From Enterovibrio gelatinilyticus (GTDB lineage: Bacteria; Pseudomonadota; Gammaproteobacteria; Enterobacterales; Vibrionaceae), in contig NZ_JAJUBC010000007.1 of the NCBI RefSeq assembly GCF_028683095.1, positions 152,405 to 216,404 on the forward strand: 64,000 bases of DNA, read 5' to 3'. Made by a program: the position numbers and the translations under genes. Positions 18,405-27,183 of this stretch are shown one piece after another (within the stretch, counting starts at the first letter, position 1; every line of letters starts with the position of its first letter). The notes under the pieces were generated by a model that was given only the letters and a program-made list of their open reading frames with translations, searched no databases and had not been told where the DNA came from.

Positions 18405-19769
18405 ATGTCAGTAATGCCACCTACTGTGTTTGAATTCGGTTATCTCTGCTCAGACAAGAATGAGGGTGATCAACAGGGATACACGGTTATCCCTGATGCA
18501 GACTTCTGCTACCTGGAGGAACGCTGTTTAACGGAGGATAATTCAGGCTTTAACCAGCTTATGATACCCCTTATAAAACGCGGTAGAAGGCTGCTTCAGG
18601 TTCAAAACTTCGTTGGTGTGATTTTCGTCCCGTCTGGGCGTCATATTGAGGTGTTACCGAAAACTGGATTGGATTCAGATTCTGGTGAAACGACATACGA
18701 AGAAGTACGTTCAACGCTTCTTACTATGTTGCAAGCATTGGGTGAGTTTCGCCATATTCAGCTTGATAACGCAGGGTTGAAAGCGCTAAAAATGCCGCTT
18801 CTTGAGGTGTTTATTTCCCGTTTTTTAGAGGATGTGAATCACATTGTGAAGCGGGGACTAAAGTGTGATTACGTCGGCCAGGAAGAGAACCTTCTGGTCA
18901 AGAAAGGCAAGCTCAATAAGTCAGGTCAGCTTCGCCATAACATTGTCGCGAAGCACCGCTTTTACTGTGAGTTTGATGAGTATGCAGAAAATCGGCCTGT
19001 TAACCGCCTGTTGAAAACCGCCATGCTTACAGTGCAAGGCTATTGCGGAGATCACTGTAACCAGAAGTTGCTGCGGGAACTGTTATTTGCTTTTGATGCA
19101 GTGCCCAAAAGCTTCAATCCCAAACAAGACTTTGATAGCGTGAAGCTTGATCGTGGTATGCAGCATTACAAACCTGCACTAGCGTGGGCGAAACTTATTT
19201 TGGATGGTTCCTCACCAATTAGCATGAAAGGGTTGGCAGATGCGCCTTCTCTCCTCTTCCCTATGGAATCAGTGTTCGAAGCATTTGTGGCGAAAACCCT
19301 CAGAAATCAGCTGAAAGATGGGCTAACACTTCACACCCAAGCGCGTGATGAAAAACTGGTAACGCATCATGTCGAATCTAGCAAGCAGAGAGATCTTTTC
19401 ATTCTGAAACCCGACTTGATGATTGAAAAGGAAGGTGTGCCGCTCTGTGTGCTTGATACCAAATGGAAGCGTATCAACCCACAAAGCACCAAAGACTTTG
19501 ATTTGTCCCAGGCTGATTTCTATCAGATGTTTGCATATGGGCAGAAATATTTGAAAGGCAGGGGCAAGCTTGTTCTGATTTACCCCAAAACGGAGAGATT
19601 TAACTCTCCAATACAGGGACATTTTGCTTTCTCTGAAGAATTGAAGCTTTGGGTTCTGCCATTTTCGATCGAAAAAAATGGGGGGAGTGAACTTGTTCTC
19701 CCTGAAGATGCGACTCTGGATGAAGAGCTCTTCTTTTCTCTGGCCTACACCGTTACCCAAGCAGCCTAA
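18405..19769 (+). CDS. mcrC: McrC-type PD-(D/E)XK nuclease subunit
   Basis: McrC (454 residues) supplies DNA cleavage and stimulates McrB. An N-terminal beta-rich region precedes the nuclease core. Active-site residues are visible as D337 (ILKPDLMI) and D351-T352-K353 (VLDTKWKR), the PD-(D/E)XK pattern. The ATG at 18405 comes 3 bp after the mcrB stop, so translation is coupled. The protein is longer than E. coli McrC (about 350 residues), as in many McrBC homologues. It is followed by a hairpin and a gene-free gap. Confidence 0.93.
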   Translation: MSVMPPTVFEFGYLCSDKNEGDQQGYTVIPDADFCYLEERCLTEDNSGFNQLMIPLIKRGRRLLQVQNFVGVIFVPSGRHIEVLPKTGLDSDSGETTYEEVRSTLLTMLQALGEFRHIQLDNAGLKALKMPLLEVFISRFLEDVNHIVKRGLKCDYVGQEENLLVKKGKLNKSGQLRHNIVAKHRFYCEFDEYAENRPVNRLLKTAMLTVQGYCGDHCNQKLLRELLFAFDAVPKSFNPKQDFDSVKLDRGMQHYKPALAWAKLILDGSSPISMKGLADAPSLLFPMESVFEAFVAKTLRNQLKDGLTLHTQARDEKLVTHHVESSKQRDLFILKPDLMIEKEGVPLCVLDTKWKRINPQSTKDFDLSQADFYQMFAYGQKYLKGRGKLVLIYPKTERFNSPIQGHFAFSEELKLWVLPFSIEKNGGSELVLPEDATLDEELFFSLAYTVTQAA

Positions 19770-19796
19770 CCAAGAAGTGATCTTTTTGTAATTAAA

Positions 19797-19829
19797 GTGC
19801 TTTCGATCTGTTCAAACAGACGGAAGCAC
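19797..19829 (+). terminator. Hairpin after mcrC
   Basis: A stem GTGCTTTCG/CGGAAGCAC (one G-U pair) with a further inner CTGTT/ACAG pairing. No long T-run follows on the plus strand, so termination is possible but not certain. The rest of the gap from 19830 to 20187 shows no gene. Confidence 0.4.
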
Positions 19830-20198
19830 GTTTAAAAAATCGTCGGTAACATAAAACTTCTCAAAGATGCAGCTACACAAGTATTCAAATGGAGGAGCGT
19901 AGATGTTGTCGTTCTCTTGAGCAGTGCTTTTTCGAGATTGTTAGAAATGTTGTACCTGTAGAAGGAGCTGAATTAGTGAACATTGAACTTTAACAATGTT
20001 GAGGTTTACTTTTTTGTATGTAGCAGACCATTAGCAATGGCGCCAATAGTGCTTTTCAATCAGAAAGTCTCGGTAAAACAGGGGTATAAATGACGACCGT
20101 GCTATGGTCGAGACAATTTTACTGAGAAAAAACGCTCTTGGAGATATACTACTGGCTTAATTGAGTGCCTGATTAGTTTTAGTCGTCAAGGAGTAAAC

Positions 20199-20234
20199 AT
20201 GAAGGTCGTAACTGGACAAGATAATGGCAACTAG
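20199..20234 (+). CDS. Eleven-codon leader ORF overlapping the NADAR gene start
   Basis: A strong AAGGAG (20188-20193) is followed 5 nt later by an ATG opening MKVVTGQDNGN and a TAG at 20232. The ATG of the NADAR gene at 20224 lies inside it in the +1 frame, and that ATG has only a weak ribosome site of its own. The arrangement suggests translational coupling that sets antitoxin level. The alternative is that this is simply a strong but mis-spaced ribosome site for the downstream ATG. Confidence 0.4.
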   Translation: MKVVTGQDNGN

Positions 20235-20913
20235 ACCTCTATATATCCCACTTGACTCCTTTCCTTATGTTGAAGAAAAGTATGTTGAATTTGATTGGCA
20301 TGCTGGCTTTTCCATGTCTCAAAAACAAAAATCAATCGCTAGTTGGCACTATCAGGTTAAGGCACTGAATTATGCCGAAAATCCTTTGGAAGTTTCATCA
20401 AAAAGTGAAGACAACACTGGAGTCGCATTGAGCGCATTCAATCTAAAGATCACCTTAGCTAGTGGGAAAGATATTGCGGTTGAGAACATTTTTCAGGCTT
20501 CAAAAATGTTCGAGCGAGGAGGGCCGTTCAAGGATCTTTTAGCAGTTTCACCATTGGAAGCGAAAAGAGATATCAGGCTCAAAGATTCGGGGGATATGGT
20601 GGGTTTTCAAGGAAAAGAGGGGATTTGGCCTTTAGAACCCAAGACACTTTTCTATGACTGGGTCTATATCAATGCGTTGCATCGTAACCCCCACCTAGTC
20701 GAAAAGATCAAGGAGTACGATGCATTTACTGATATAGAATTTAATCCAGCTAAAAGTTTTAACTGCCAGGCTAGATCAGTGGCCCTATATCTTGCATTTA
20801 TAAGGCTAGGCAAGATTGAAGAGGTGATTTCATCATCAGATTACTATCGCCAATTGATGACTATTTCATCTGACACTCCATCTTCTATACCCGTCCAACA
20901 AAGTCTCATCTGA
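20224..20913 (+). CDS. darG: NADAR-domain antitoxin (DarG1-like)
   Basis: A 229-residue protein of the DarT1-associated NADAR antitoxin type, expected to remove ADP-ribose from DNA bases. Typical elements are the short N-terminal RPLYIPL strand, the NIFQASKMFERGGPFKDLL segment holding the NADAR active-site helix, and FYDWVYINAL. DarG2 antitoxins use a macro domain, whereas DarG1 uses NADAR, so this looks like a type 1 pair. It faces the DarT gene tail to tail with an 8-bp overlap of the stop regions. That is unusual, because darT and darG normally lie in one operon. Function is inferred from family and neighbour. Confidence 0.8.
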   Translation: MATRPLYIPLDSFPYVEEKYVEFDWHAGFSMSQKQKSIASWHYQVKALNYAENPLEVSSKSEDNTGVALSAFNLKITLASGKDIAVENIFQASKMFERGGPFKDLLAVSPLEAKRDIRLKDSGDMVGFQGKEGIWPLEPKTLFYDWVYINALHRNPHLVEKIKEYDAFTDIEFNPAKSFNCQARSVALYLAFIRLGKIEEVISSSDYYRQLMTISSDTPSSIPVQQSLI

Positions 20914-21565
20914 GCATGGGATTTTTGAATAAATCATCATTCACCGAAAATTGATGATTATTGAGCCCAAGAAGATTAAATGCACTCTTATGTCTCGCCA
21001 TTAGAATTTCCGATGGGAGGTGGCATGTTCTTATGTGTTCGATAGATATTGCCTCGAACACGAGGGCCTCGGCTTGAATATCCGTAGTGAAATTGGATGG
21101 CAACCCCACACGAGTGCACGTTTTTCTTGGGGTCTTAACTTCATCAGCAAATAGATTACTTAATCCACTAACACCACCTCTAATGCCATAGTGCTTTGCT
21201 GTATTTGAAGCAGCATTACATACGGAAAATAAAGTTTGCTCAGATAGGAGTGGGGCTACATTTAGCTCGAGGATGCACCAATCCAAGTGAAGCGATTCAG
21301 GCCTTCTCATATAGTTACACAGAAGATACCAATTGGGGCGTGAAATGCTCAAATTTATATGGGTTGGTAAGCCATCTAATCGATGCCTATCTACGGAATC
21401 AGTATAGTCAGCTGTATAATAGCCATCGTTTGCTAATCTAAGCTCTTCAATTTTGGCACGCGAATATATATGGCCACGCTCCAAAATACTCATATAGTTT
21501 TCTATCGTGGTGAAATGAAACAACGAAATGATCCCACGTTGTTTCAGGTAAAGTTCGATGTTCAT
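20906..21565 (-). CDS. darT: DarT-type ADP-ribosyltransferase toxin
   Basis: A 219-residue DarT-fold protein, expected to attach ADP-ribose from NAD to DNA bases and so block phage or host replication. The opening SLFHFTTIENYMSILERGHI carries the NAD-binding His. The central THINLSISRPNWYLLCNYM region and the catalytic Glu in AEALVFEAI (about residue 187) are in place. The ATG overlaps the stop of the upstream UvrD-like gene in an ATGA, so toxin and helicase are co-translated from a leftward transcript. The NADAR antitoxin is on the opposite strand. Confidence 0.82.
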   Translation of the reverse strand: MNIELYLKQRGIISLFHFTTIENYMSILERGHIYSRAKIEELRLANDGYYTADYTDSVDRHRLDGLPTHINLSISRPNWYLLCNYMRRPESLHLDWCILELNVAPLLSEQTLFSVCNAASNTAKHYGIRGGVSGLSNLFADEVKTPRKTCTRVGLPSNFTTDIQAEALVFEAISIEHIRTCHLPSEILMARHKSAFNLLGLNNHQFSVNDDLFKNPMLR

Positions 21566-23010
21566 ATGTTGACTCTATCGACGAATTCGCTATTTATCTC
21601 AGATAGGAACCTCGATGGTGCGTTCGAATAGCTAAGCGTAAGCGTTTGTGTGGCTCTGGTCATGCAGGTGTATAGGAGGCGACGTTCAGTTGATATGTGT
21701 AAATCATCATCAGGTTCGCTGAACCCAGCTGCAATAGGTAAGAGTTCACTCTCAAGTGAACACAGGAAAACGTGGTCGAATTCTAGTCCTTTTACCGACT
21801 GCATAGTAGCGATATAAATGCAGTCGTCTGAAAAACCATTTTTGTCAGACATCGAAATATTAGAAATTTTAAAGCCATTCTTAAGCAGTAATTGTCCTAA
21901 TTTAACTACCCCTTGTCGTGTCCTGTGTATCAGGCAGATGGACTCGTTTTTGTTTGATAAATGTTTGTTTTTTACCCGCTCAAGTACAGATGATAATTCA
22001 TCCTTTTCGTTTGATGCACTGATAATAAGTGTTTTTTCTCCATCACGGTCACCAACCTCAACTGTTGTAAAGTCGTCGGTGTCGTTATCATGTGCCAAAA
22101 GAGATAACGCTGCTTTCGCAATAACAGCTGTATTTCGATAGTTTTTCTTAAACTCAATAGTCCTAGAGCCTCGTACGTTCAGTCCGACCTCCTTCCAAAC
22201 GAAGCCACTTTTATATATGCGTTGAGCAGCATCTGCGATGATCGTAATGCTGTTAGTGGTTGGGGATACAATTTTTGACAATACAGACACTTGAGCCTTG
22301 CTTAAATCTTGCGCTTCGTCGATGACGATATGCGTGAAATGCGGACCAAAGTTTTCAGCTTGTTTAGCAATGACATCAAGGCACAACAATGCAAAGTCAT
22401 CAAAGTCATATTTGCCATTACTTTGCATGTAATGTCGGTACTGTTGAAACACTTCCCACAATGCAATTTTATCTGATGAAGTTACTCGGTCAGTGGTGCC
22501 TCGCCCGGAACGCTTTGTTTCCTGATATTCTTCCAGTGAAAGTATATTTTTTCCTTTTAACCAGGAAACTTCGTCAAGGTAGAACTCAATCCTTTTGCTT
22601 AGAATACGTTCATAACTAGGTTCTGAGTCTTTGATCTTATTTATTATTACACTCAGTCTGTACTTGGCTTGGTCTTCATCAAATACCCGACCATTTAGCT
22701 TGAAACCCTGCTGTTCAAGAAAGTGATAGGCCCACTTGTGAAAGTGAATGACGGTTAAGTCGGAATAATCGTAATCACCTAAAGAATTGGCAAGAACCTT
22801 GAGGTAGGCAGAGAGTGATTTGTTGAACGAAAAAACAGCAACTTTACTGGGCTCAAACAGATCTGCATGGGTGTTCATCAAGTGACATGCGCGATAAATC
22901 GCAACGGTAGTTTTACCGCTGCCCGCCGCACCTTTAATCTGGATTGGACCTTCGTGGTTGAGTGAGAGAACTTTCCGTTGTTCTCCGACTAATGAAATAG
23001 GCTTTAGCAT
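21562..23010 (-). CDS. UvrD/Rep-like superfamily 1 helicase
   Basis: A compact SF1 helicase/ATPase of 482 residues. Walker A GAAGSGKT is at 27-34, motif II DEAQ at 231-234, with the later motifs KKNYRNT (motif IV region), SVKGLEFDHVFLC (motif V) and LLYTCMTRATQTL (motif VI). It is shorter than UvrD or Rep and lacks much of the accessory subdomains, like many helicases in defence islands. It is translationally coupled to darT downstream and preceded by a small gene on the same strand. A helicase producing single-stranded DNA, the substrate reported for DarT2-type enzymes, would be a sensible partner, but that is inference. Confidence 0.85.
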   Translation of the reverse strand: MLKPISLVGEQRKVLSLNHEGPIQIKGAAGSGKTTVAIYRACHLMNTHADLFEPSKVAVFSFNKSLSAYLKVLANSLGDYDYSDLTVIHFHKWAYHFLEQQGFKLNGRVFDEDQAKYRLSVIINKIKDSEPSYERILSKRIEFYLDEVSWLKGKNILSLEEYQETKRSGRGTTDRVTSSDKIALWEVFQQYRHYMQSNGKYDFDDFALLCLDVIAKQAENFGPHFTHIVIDEAQDLSKAQVSVLSKIVSPTTNSITIIADAAQRIYKSGFVWKEVGLNVRGSRTIEFKKNYRNTAVIAKAALSLLAHDNDTDDFTTVEVGDRDGEKTLIISASNEKDELSSVLERVKNKHLSNKNESICLIHRTRQGVVKLGQLLLKNGFKISNISMSDKNGFSDDCIYIATMQSVKGLEFDHVFLCSLESELLPIAAGFSEPDDDLHISTERRLLYTCMTRATQTLTLSYSNAPSRFLSEINSEFVDRVNI

Positions 23011-23126
23011 TTGGGTATTCTTATCAAAGGAGGCAATGATACGATTTGAAAATCCGTGCCTTAAACGTTGTCTGCCAATCTGCCAGATTTTAGGAATAGT
23101 AATATCTGGCAGTTAACGTCTTTAAA

Positions 23127-23396
23127 CTAACTTTTCTTAACCAGCTCATACGACCATTTGTAAGAGCTATATAAATGAGGTTGATGCTCAGTTGTTTTAG
23201 GGTTTTTCAGGGTAACTTTAAGTCTTACAACAGAACCAACTGGCAAACTGCGAATGTCTTTAGAGCATTCAATATGCATATCACAGTCAAAGCCTTGCCC
23301 TTCCAATGGGGTTAGGCGAGTAGCTCCCCGGCGGTTGTCCCAACCGAGTACTGCTTCAATGATTTTGTATTCATTTGGATCTCGACGACCAGCCAT
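23127..23396 (-). CDS. Small protein of unknown function upstream of the UvrD-darT unit
   Basis: An 89-residue soluble protein starting MAGRRDPNEYKIIE, chosen because AGAAGGAA lies about 6 nt before the ATG at 23396. It has a beta-rich pattern with PVGSVVRLKVTLKN in the middle and ends YKWSYELVKKS. I recognise no domain. It precedes the helicase by about 116 bp on the same strand and may be its first operon member or a regulator. Confidence 0.6.
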   Translation of the reverse strand: MAGRRDPNEYKIIEAVLGWDNRRGATRLTPLEGQGFDCDMHIECSKDIRSLPVGSVVRLKVTLKNPKTTEHQPHLYSSYKWSYELVKKS

Positions 23397-23739
23397 GATA
23401 TTTCCTTCTCTTAACAATTTAAATGAGACCCAACGCCTTGAATACTTAAAGGGTCATCAAGCCGCATGCTGCAAGAATGCTAAGTCTCTTGATTAGTGGG
23501 GTACTTCGGTAAATTAATCTTCTGCTGATTATACTGCTAGAGGTGATTTTTTTAATGTGAAATTTTGCGTGGCTTCACTTTTGTAGTGATATAAAGCTAA
23601 AATGTTAAATTAAAGGAATGTGAAGTTTTTCTTGTTTCTCTCAACTGTAATCCATTTGTGATCGATTGCTGCGCATATACTTGGCATCGAATGCTAACTT
23701 TTAGGAAAAAGTTCAAGAGGTAGATTGCTTTGGTGATTA

Positions 23740-24909
23740 ATGCAAAAATTGATGCCCTTCAGAATACCTCTAGTTGACTACGGCATGAAAAACATCCTTC
23801 TCGCCACTACAGGCGCAAGCCCACAAGTGCTCACTGAAACCTTATTCGCTATTCACCAAAGCGGAAAACCGTTTCCTGATGAAGTCTTTGTCATCACCAC
23901 GCAAAGCGCCAAAACCAGTTTAATGAATGGCCTGTTTAGGGACGGTCATCTACAAGCACTATTCAAAGAGTACGATTTGCCGCCAGTGGTGCTAGACGAA
24001 AGCCATATCTGGCTGATTGAAGATAATGACGGTAATCCGATTGATGACGCCAAATCTATCGAAGATCAAACCTACATGGCCGATTTCATCACCCGAAAAG
24101 TGTTCTCACTGACGCAAGATGAAAACTGCGCTATCCATGCATCGCTAGCGGGTGGCAGAAAAACGATGGCGTTCTATTTTGGTTATGCCATGTCACTGTT
24201 TGGGCGAGAGCAAGACACTTTGAGCCACGTATTCGTTGATGACGAATACGAATTTGTTCGTGACTTCTGGTTCCCAACCAAAGAGCCTAAATGGGTAACA
24301 GGCAAAAATGGGCAAGGTGAAGTGGATGTCAGTAAGGCAACGGTCACGCTTGCGGAAATTCCCTTTGTGCGTATGCGAAACTCCATCGACAAATCACTCC
24401 TCAACAGCATGATGAACTACTCGTTCAGTCAGTCGGTAGGGCTACTCAATGCTAGCCATAGTGATAACCTGAGTGTCACGATCAATCGAGCCGCAAAAAT
24501 ACTGGAGATTGTGGGCGTAGAGATTACGCTGACACAAAAAGAACTCGCGTTCTATTTATGGCTGCTTGATAAAGGTGAACAAGGCGTCGTGGTCGACAGG
24601 TACTTTGATAATGACCCCGAACACAGTATCCGCTTTCTGGCGATATATTCAGAAATGGCGTCCGATCCACGTGTGTTTGAAAGTTTTGGTTCGACCCCAG
24701 AAGATTTTTCTGAAGGCAATCATCATTCAATCAAAGGGATGCAAAAGGAGTTTCTGCAACCTTTGAAGTCGTATATCAACAAGAAGATAAAGTCCGCGCT
24801 GCCTGAACAGACCGCATCGACAATAGAAATCATGTCCCAAAAAGACGGTGCTCAAACGCGTTATTGGGTAAATGCTTGTGCAAACAAGCTGACATTAACA
24901 GTCATTTGA
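23740..24909 (+). CDS. CARF-type CRISPR-associated protein, TIGR02584 (NE0113)-like, orphan
   Basis: A 389-residue protein. The segment MKNILLATTGASPQVLTETL (residues 16-35) is the hallmark start of the TIGR02584 group of CRISPR-associated proteins, whose Rossmann-like CARF fold binds cyclic oligoadenylates. A conserved SLAGGRKTMAFYFGYAM follows near residue 135. The C-terminal half is helical with no nuclease motif I can name. The ATG at 23740 has a weak GGTGA site; the ATG at 23785 starts exactly at the family N-terminus and may be correct. No cas10, cas genes or repeat array are in the window, so it stands alone. It may be a sensor or ring nuclease serving another cOA-producing system or a remote CRISPR locus. 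Confidence 0.8.
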   Translation: MQKLMPFRIPLVDYGMKNILLATTGASPQVLTETLFAIHQSGKPFPDEVFVITTQSAKTSLMNGLFRDGHLQALFKEYDLPPVVLDESHIWLIEDNDGNPIDDAKSIEDQTYMADFITRKVFSLTQDENCAIHASLAGGRKTMAFYFGYAMSLFGREQDTLSHVFVDDEYEFVRDFWFPTKEPKWVTGKNGQGEVDVSKATVTLAEIPFVRMRNSIDKSLLNSMMNYSFSQSVGLLNASHSDNLSVTINRAAKILEIVGVEITLTQKELAFYLWLLDKGEQGVVVDRYFDNDPEHSIRFLAIYSEMASDPRVFESFGSTPEDFSEGNHHSIKGMQKEFLQPLKSYINKKIKSALPEQTASTIEIMSQKDGAQTRYWVNACANKLTLTVI

Positions 24910-24976
24910 AGCGTTACTGTAAAACAATGACAAGACAGAGCAGCAGGACACCAAAGACCTGCTGCTTACTGTTGAA

Positions 24977-25743
24977 TTAAAGCTGGCTAATTTGTTGAAG
25001 TAGCGCCTGTTTACGCGTATCAATGTGGTTTGGGTTAGTTTTAGTTGAAAGGGCTTCCCTGGCCTTATCACCACAAAAATAGGCGATTCGTTCCGCATTT
25101 GCGCCCGAAGGTGTGGCAAGCCTGTGAGGATGCGCTCGCGGTTAATCACCCCTTTATCGGCCAAATACAACAATGCACTTTCTACTTGGCCACCCAATGG
25201 GATATAGATTGCGTCAGAAGCCAGCTGGCTTAGCTCGTCTGAAAGTGTGGTGTCGAGCATTTCTCGTAAGAATGGATGAGTCGTCATACTTGGCGTACCA
25301 CTGTAGTTTTTCCCATCATTAAACACAGGGTAGCGAAGGGCAGAAGTGTAATGGACTTGCCCTTTAAGAGAAGAAAACAACGCCTCACAGCTTTTTACGT
25401 CTAGCCAAGTTTGAAGACCGACTGCATCAAGCATTTTCACTAAATTTTTGCGCATAGCGCCCGCGAAACTGGCGGTTTCCTTTGTGCCTTTGAATATAGA
25501 CTCAAAATCCTCTCCATTGAACAAGCGCTGCTGGGCTTCAAGTAAAGCAATCTGAGACTGCTGCGCCCCCGGCGTCATGCCACAAATCACGACTTTTGCG
25601 TTTTTGTTGACATATTCAAACGGAGAGTAGTAACAGGATAGTTTACCGCTTTCTCCCAGCAGCAAAGCACTGTTATGAACACACTCAGGCTTCAAACAAT
25701 CTAAACGTTTAATGGTTTCCGCAAATTGATTGAATTTTTGCAT
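24977..25743 (-). pseudogene. Uracil-DNA glycosylase-like gene broken by a single-base frameshift
   Basis: The gene encodes a member of the uracil-DNA-glycosylase-like superfamily. The first 210 residues include VVICGMTPGAQQ (substrate-pocket loop) and helical segments. At about 25111 one base appears missing. The zero frame reads LTGLPHL and runs on through unrelated residues to 24895, whereas adding one C restores PHPSGANAERIAYF, the conserved HPS(G)xN-type motif. The restored frame goes on with plausible sequence to a TAA at 24977. The shifted frame is clearly the original one. Either the gene is inactivated or there is an assembly error. It is convergent with the CARF gene. Confidence 0.75.
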
Positions 25744-25898
25744 CTTAATCTTCCAGTCAAGTAGATTAGGTTTTCCTAAGCACAGAGTGCCATATATTCC
25801 AAACGGATATTTTTTACAAGCTTATAAACCTCACCCGAATATTCTGCTGCCTTACTATCACTCTTATCGAAACGAACAGTGCCACGTTAGGAGCGGTT

Positions 25899-26843
25899 AT
25901 GTGTAAGCAAGTCAATTACAGCAAATATCAGAAACGAGTAATTAAATTTTTAAGCGACTTCCTGGGTTCTGAAACACCTTTTTCCTATGAACGAACGCAA
26001 ACCAACCACCTAAAAGTATTGATAGATGGCGTTCCAAAGCCGCTGTATACCGGTTCAACGCCGTCGGATTGCAAGTCCATCAACAACTTCATGGCGGAAG
26101 TGAAGCGAGAAGTAAAAGCATCCTTAGCCCCCGTCGAAGAAGAGAAAAAGCCAATACATCTTCCTGCTGTCGTTCAGCGCCAATGCCATGACAAGCTGAT
26201 TCAATCCTGTGTCAAATCGCTCAGAACGCGTCTGGATGTGATGAAAACACAGGAAGAATCGAACGTGTTGGCGGCAAAAAATGTCTCTCAAGTGACTGAT
26301 TTCCGGATGGAAGCTACCAAACATGCCATCAAGTTTGCGCTGCAAGCCCGAAAGCAGGGGAGCTATATCAAACCCAAAGAAATGCGTGAGATTGAGGCCA
26401 GGATTCTTAAACACCTGAACTTTATGATGCCAACCATGGCGTATTACGCGGATTTACTGGCGAAAAAAGACAAATACTTACTCACGGCAGCCAATACAGA
26501 GTTGATGACAGAAACCGCTCAACCTTTGCCGTCGACACTTGTTACTTCGGAGGTCATTGAAGCAGAGCGTCAAGACGCTGAGCCAGAGAGAAAGGTTCAA
26601 CCAGAAGTCGTAAAAGTTTGCTCTACTGAGAAAGACTCAGCAACGGAACTCATGGGCATGTCAACAGCAAACCGCGTGTCTTTGCTACGAAAACTGACCA
26701 AAACACAGGCTTTGACGTTGATTGACGACATCAACCAAGCGGTGGCACTCAACCGTGACGAAGATGTCGCAGCTGTTGTCGCCATGATCAAAGAAAAAGA
26801 TCTGCCGTTAGAAGCGATTATCTCGAGGCTTGAAGCTGCATAA
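25899..26843 (+). CDS. Conserved-looking helical protein of unknown function
   Basis: A 314-residue soluble, mostly helical and charged protein, with GGAGCGG before the ATG. The N-terminal 85 residues look like a small DNA/RNA-binding module (KVLIDGVPKPLYTGSTPSD, then a Lys-rich helix). A middle helical region carries RMEATKHAIKFALQARKQGS. A low-complexity linker (about 205-245) precedes a C-terminal helical pair. I do not recognise it. It stands alone between the broken glycosylase gene and the Druantia genes, followed by a hairpin. Confidence 0.6.
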   Translation: MCKQVNYSKYQKRVIKFLSDFLGSETPFSYERTQTNHLKVLIDGVPKPLYTGSTPSDCKSINNFMAEVKREVKASLAPVEEEKKPIHLPAVVQRQCHDKLIQSCVKSLRTRLDVMKTQEESNVLAAKNVSQVTDFRMEATKHAIKFALQARKQGSYIKPKEMREIEARILKHLNFMMPTMAYYADLLAKKDKYLLTAANTELMTETAQPLPSTLVTSEVIEAERQDAEPERKVQPEVVKVCSTEKDSATELMGMSTANRVSLLRKLTKTQALTLIDDINQAVALNRDEDVAAVVAMIKEKDLPLEAIISRLEAA

Positions 26844-26869
26844 GACGAGATAAAGCGTGGATTAAAGAG

Positions 26870-26908
26870 CAGATAAACTGCAGCTCGCAAATTGCTGCAA
26901 TTTATCTG
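26870..26908 (+). terminator. Long hairpin downstream of the unknown gene
   Basis: A 15-bp inverted repeat (CAGATAAACTGCAGC with one mismatch, 9-nt loop), 27 nt after the stop codon. No T-run follows, so it may be a weak or Rho-assisted terminator or a 3' stabiliser. The remaining gap to 27183 holds no supported gene and presumably the druH promoter. Confidence 0.45.
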
Positions 26909-27183
26909 TCTGAAATTTCGTATAGATCAACGTTAAGATCACATAACCATGGTAGAAAAGCCATAAAATGAAGAGCTAACCCTGCCACAATGAAATTAAA
27001 ACACGACGTAACAAAAATTGCTTGTCCAAGAATCTCTTTCTTACAAGCTTACGATTTCCAATCGCACTTTCATTCCAAGTAGATTTACGTGATTGCTGAG
27101 ACTTTTTCAAGGCGGATTGGCCAGAGGTTTCAGTCAAGTTTAAGTGTCTTAAAGTAAACAATTTTAAAAGGTTCGGTTAGGTA

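Noticed and set aside
24895..24976. C-terminal extension of the glycosylase-like protein to 24895
   Set aside because: The extension is read in the shifted frame after the missing base; the restored frame ends at 24977 with family-like sequence.
23420..25900. CRISPR array near the CARF-type gene
   Set aside because: No regularly spaced direct repeats are present in the flanking sequence.
26976..27161. Leftward 61-codon Lys/Arg-rich frame before druH
   Set aside because: It occupies the expected druH promoter region, has no ribosome site and has chance-like composition.
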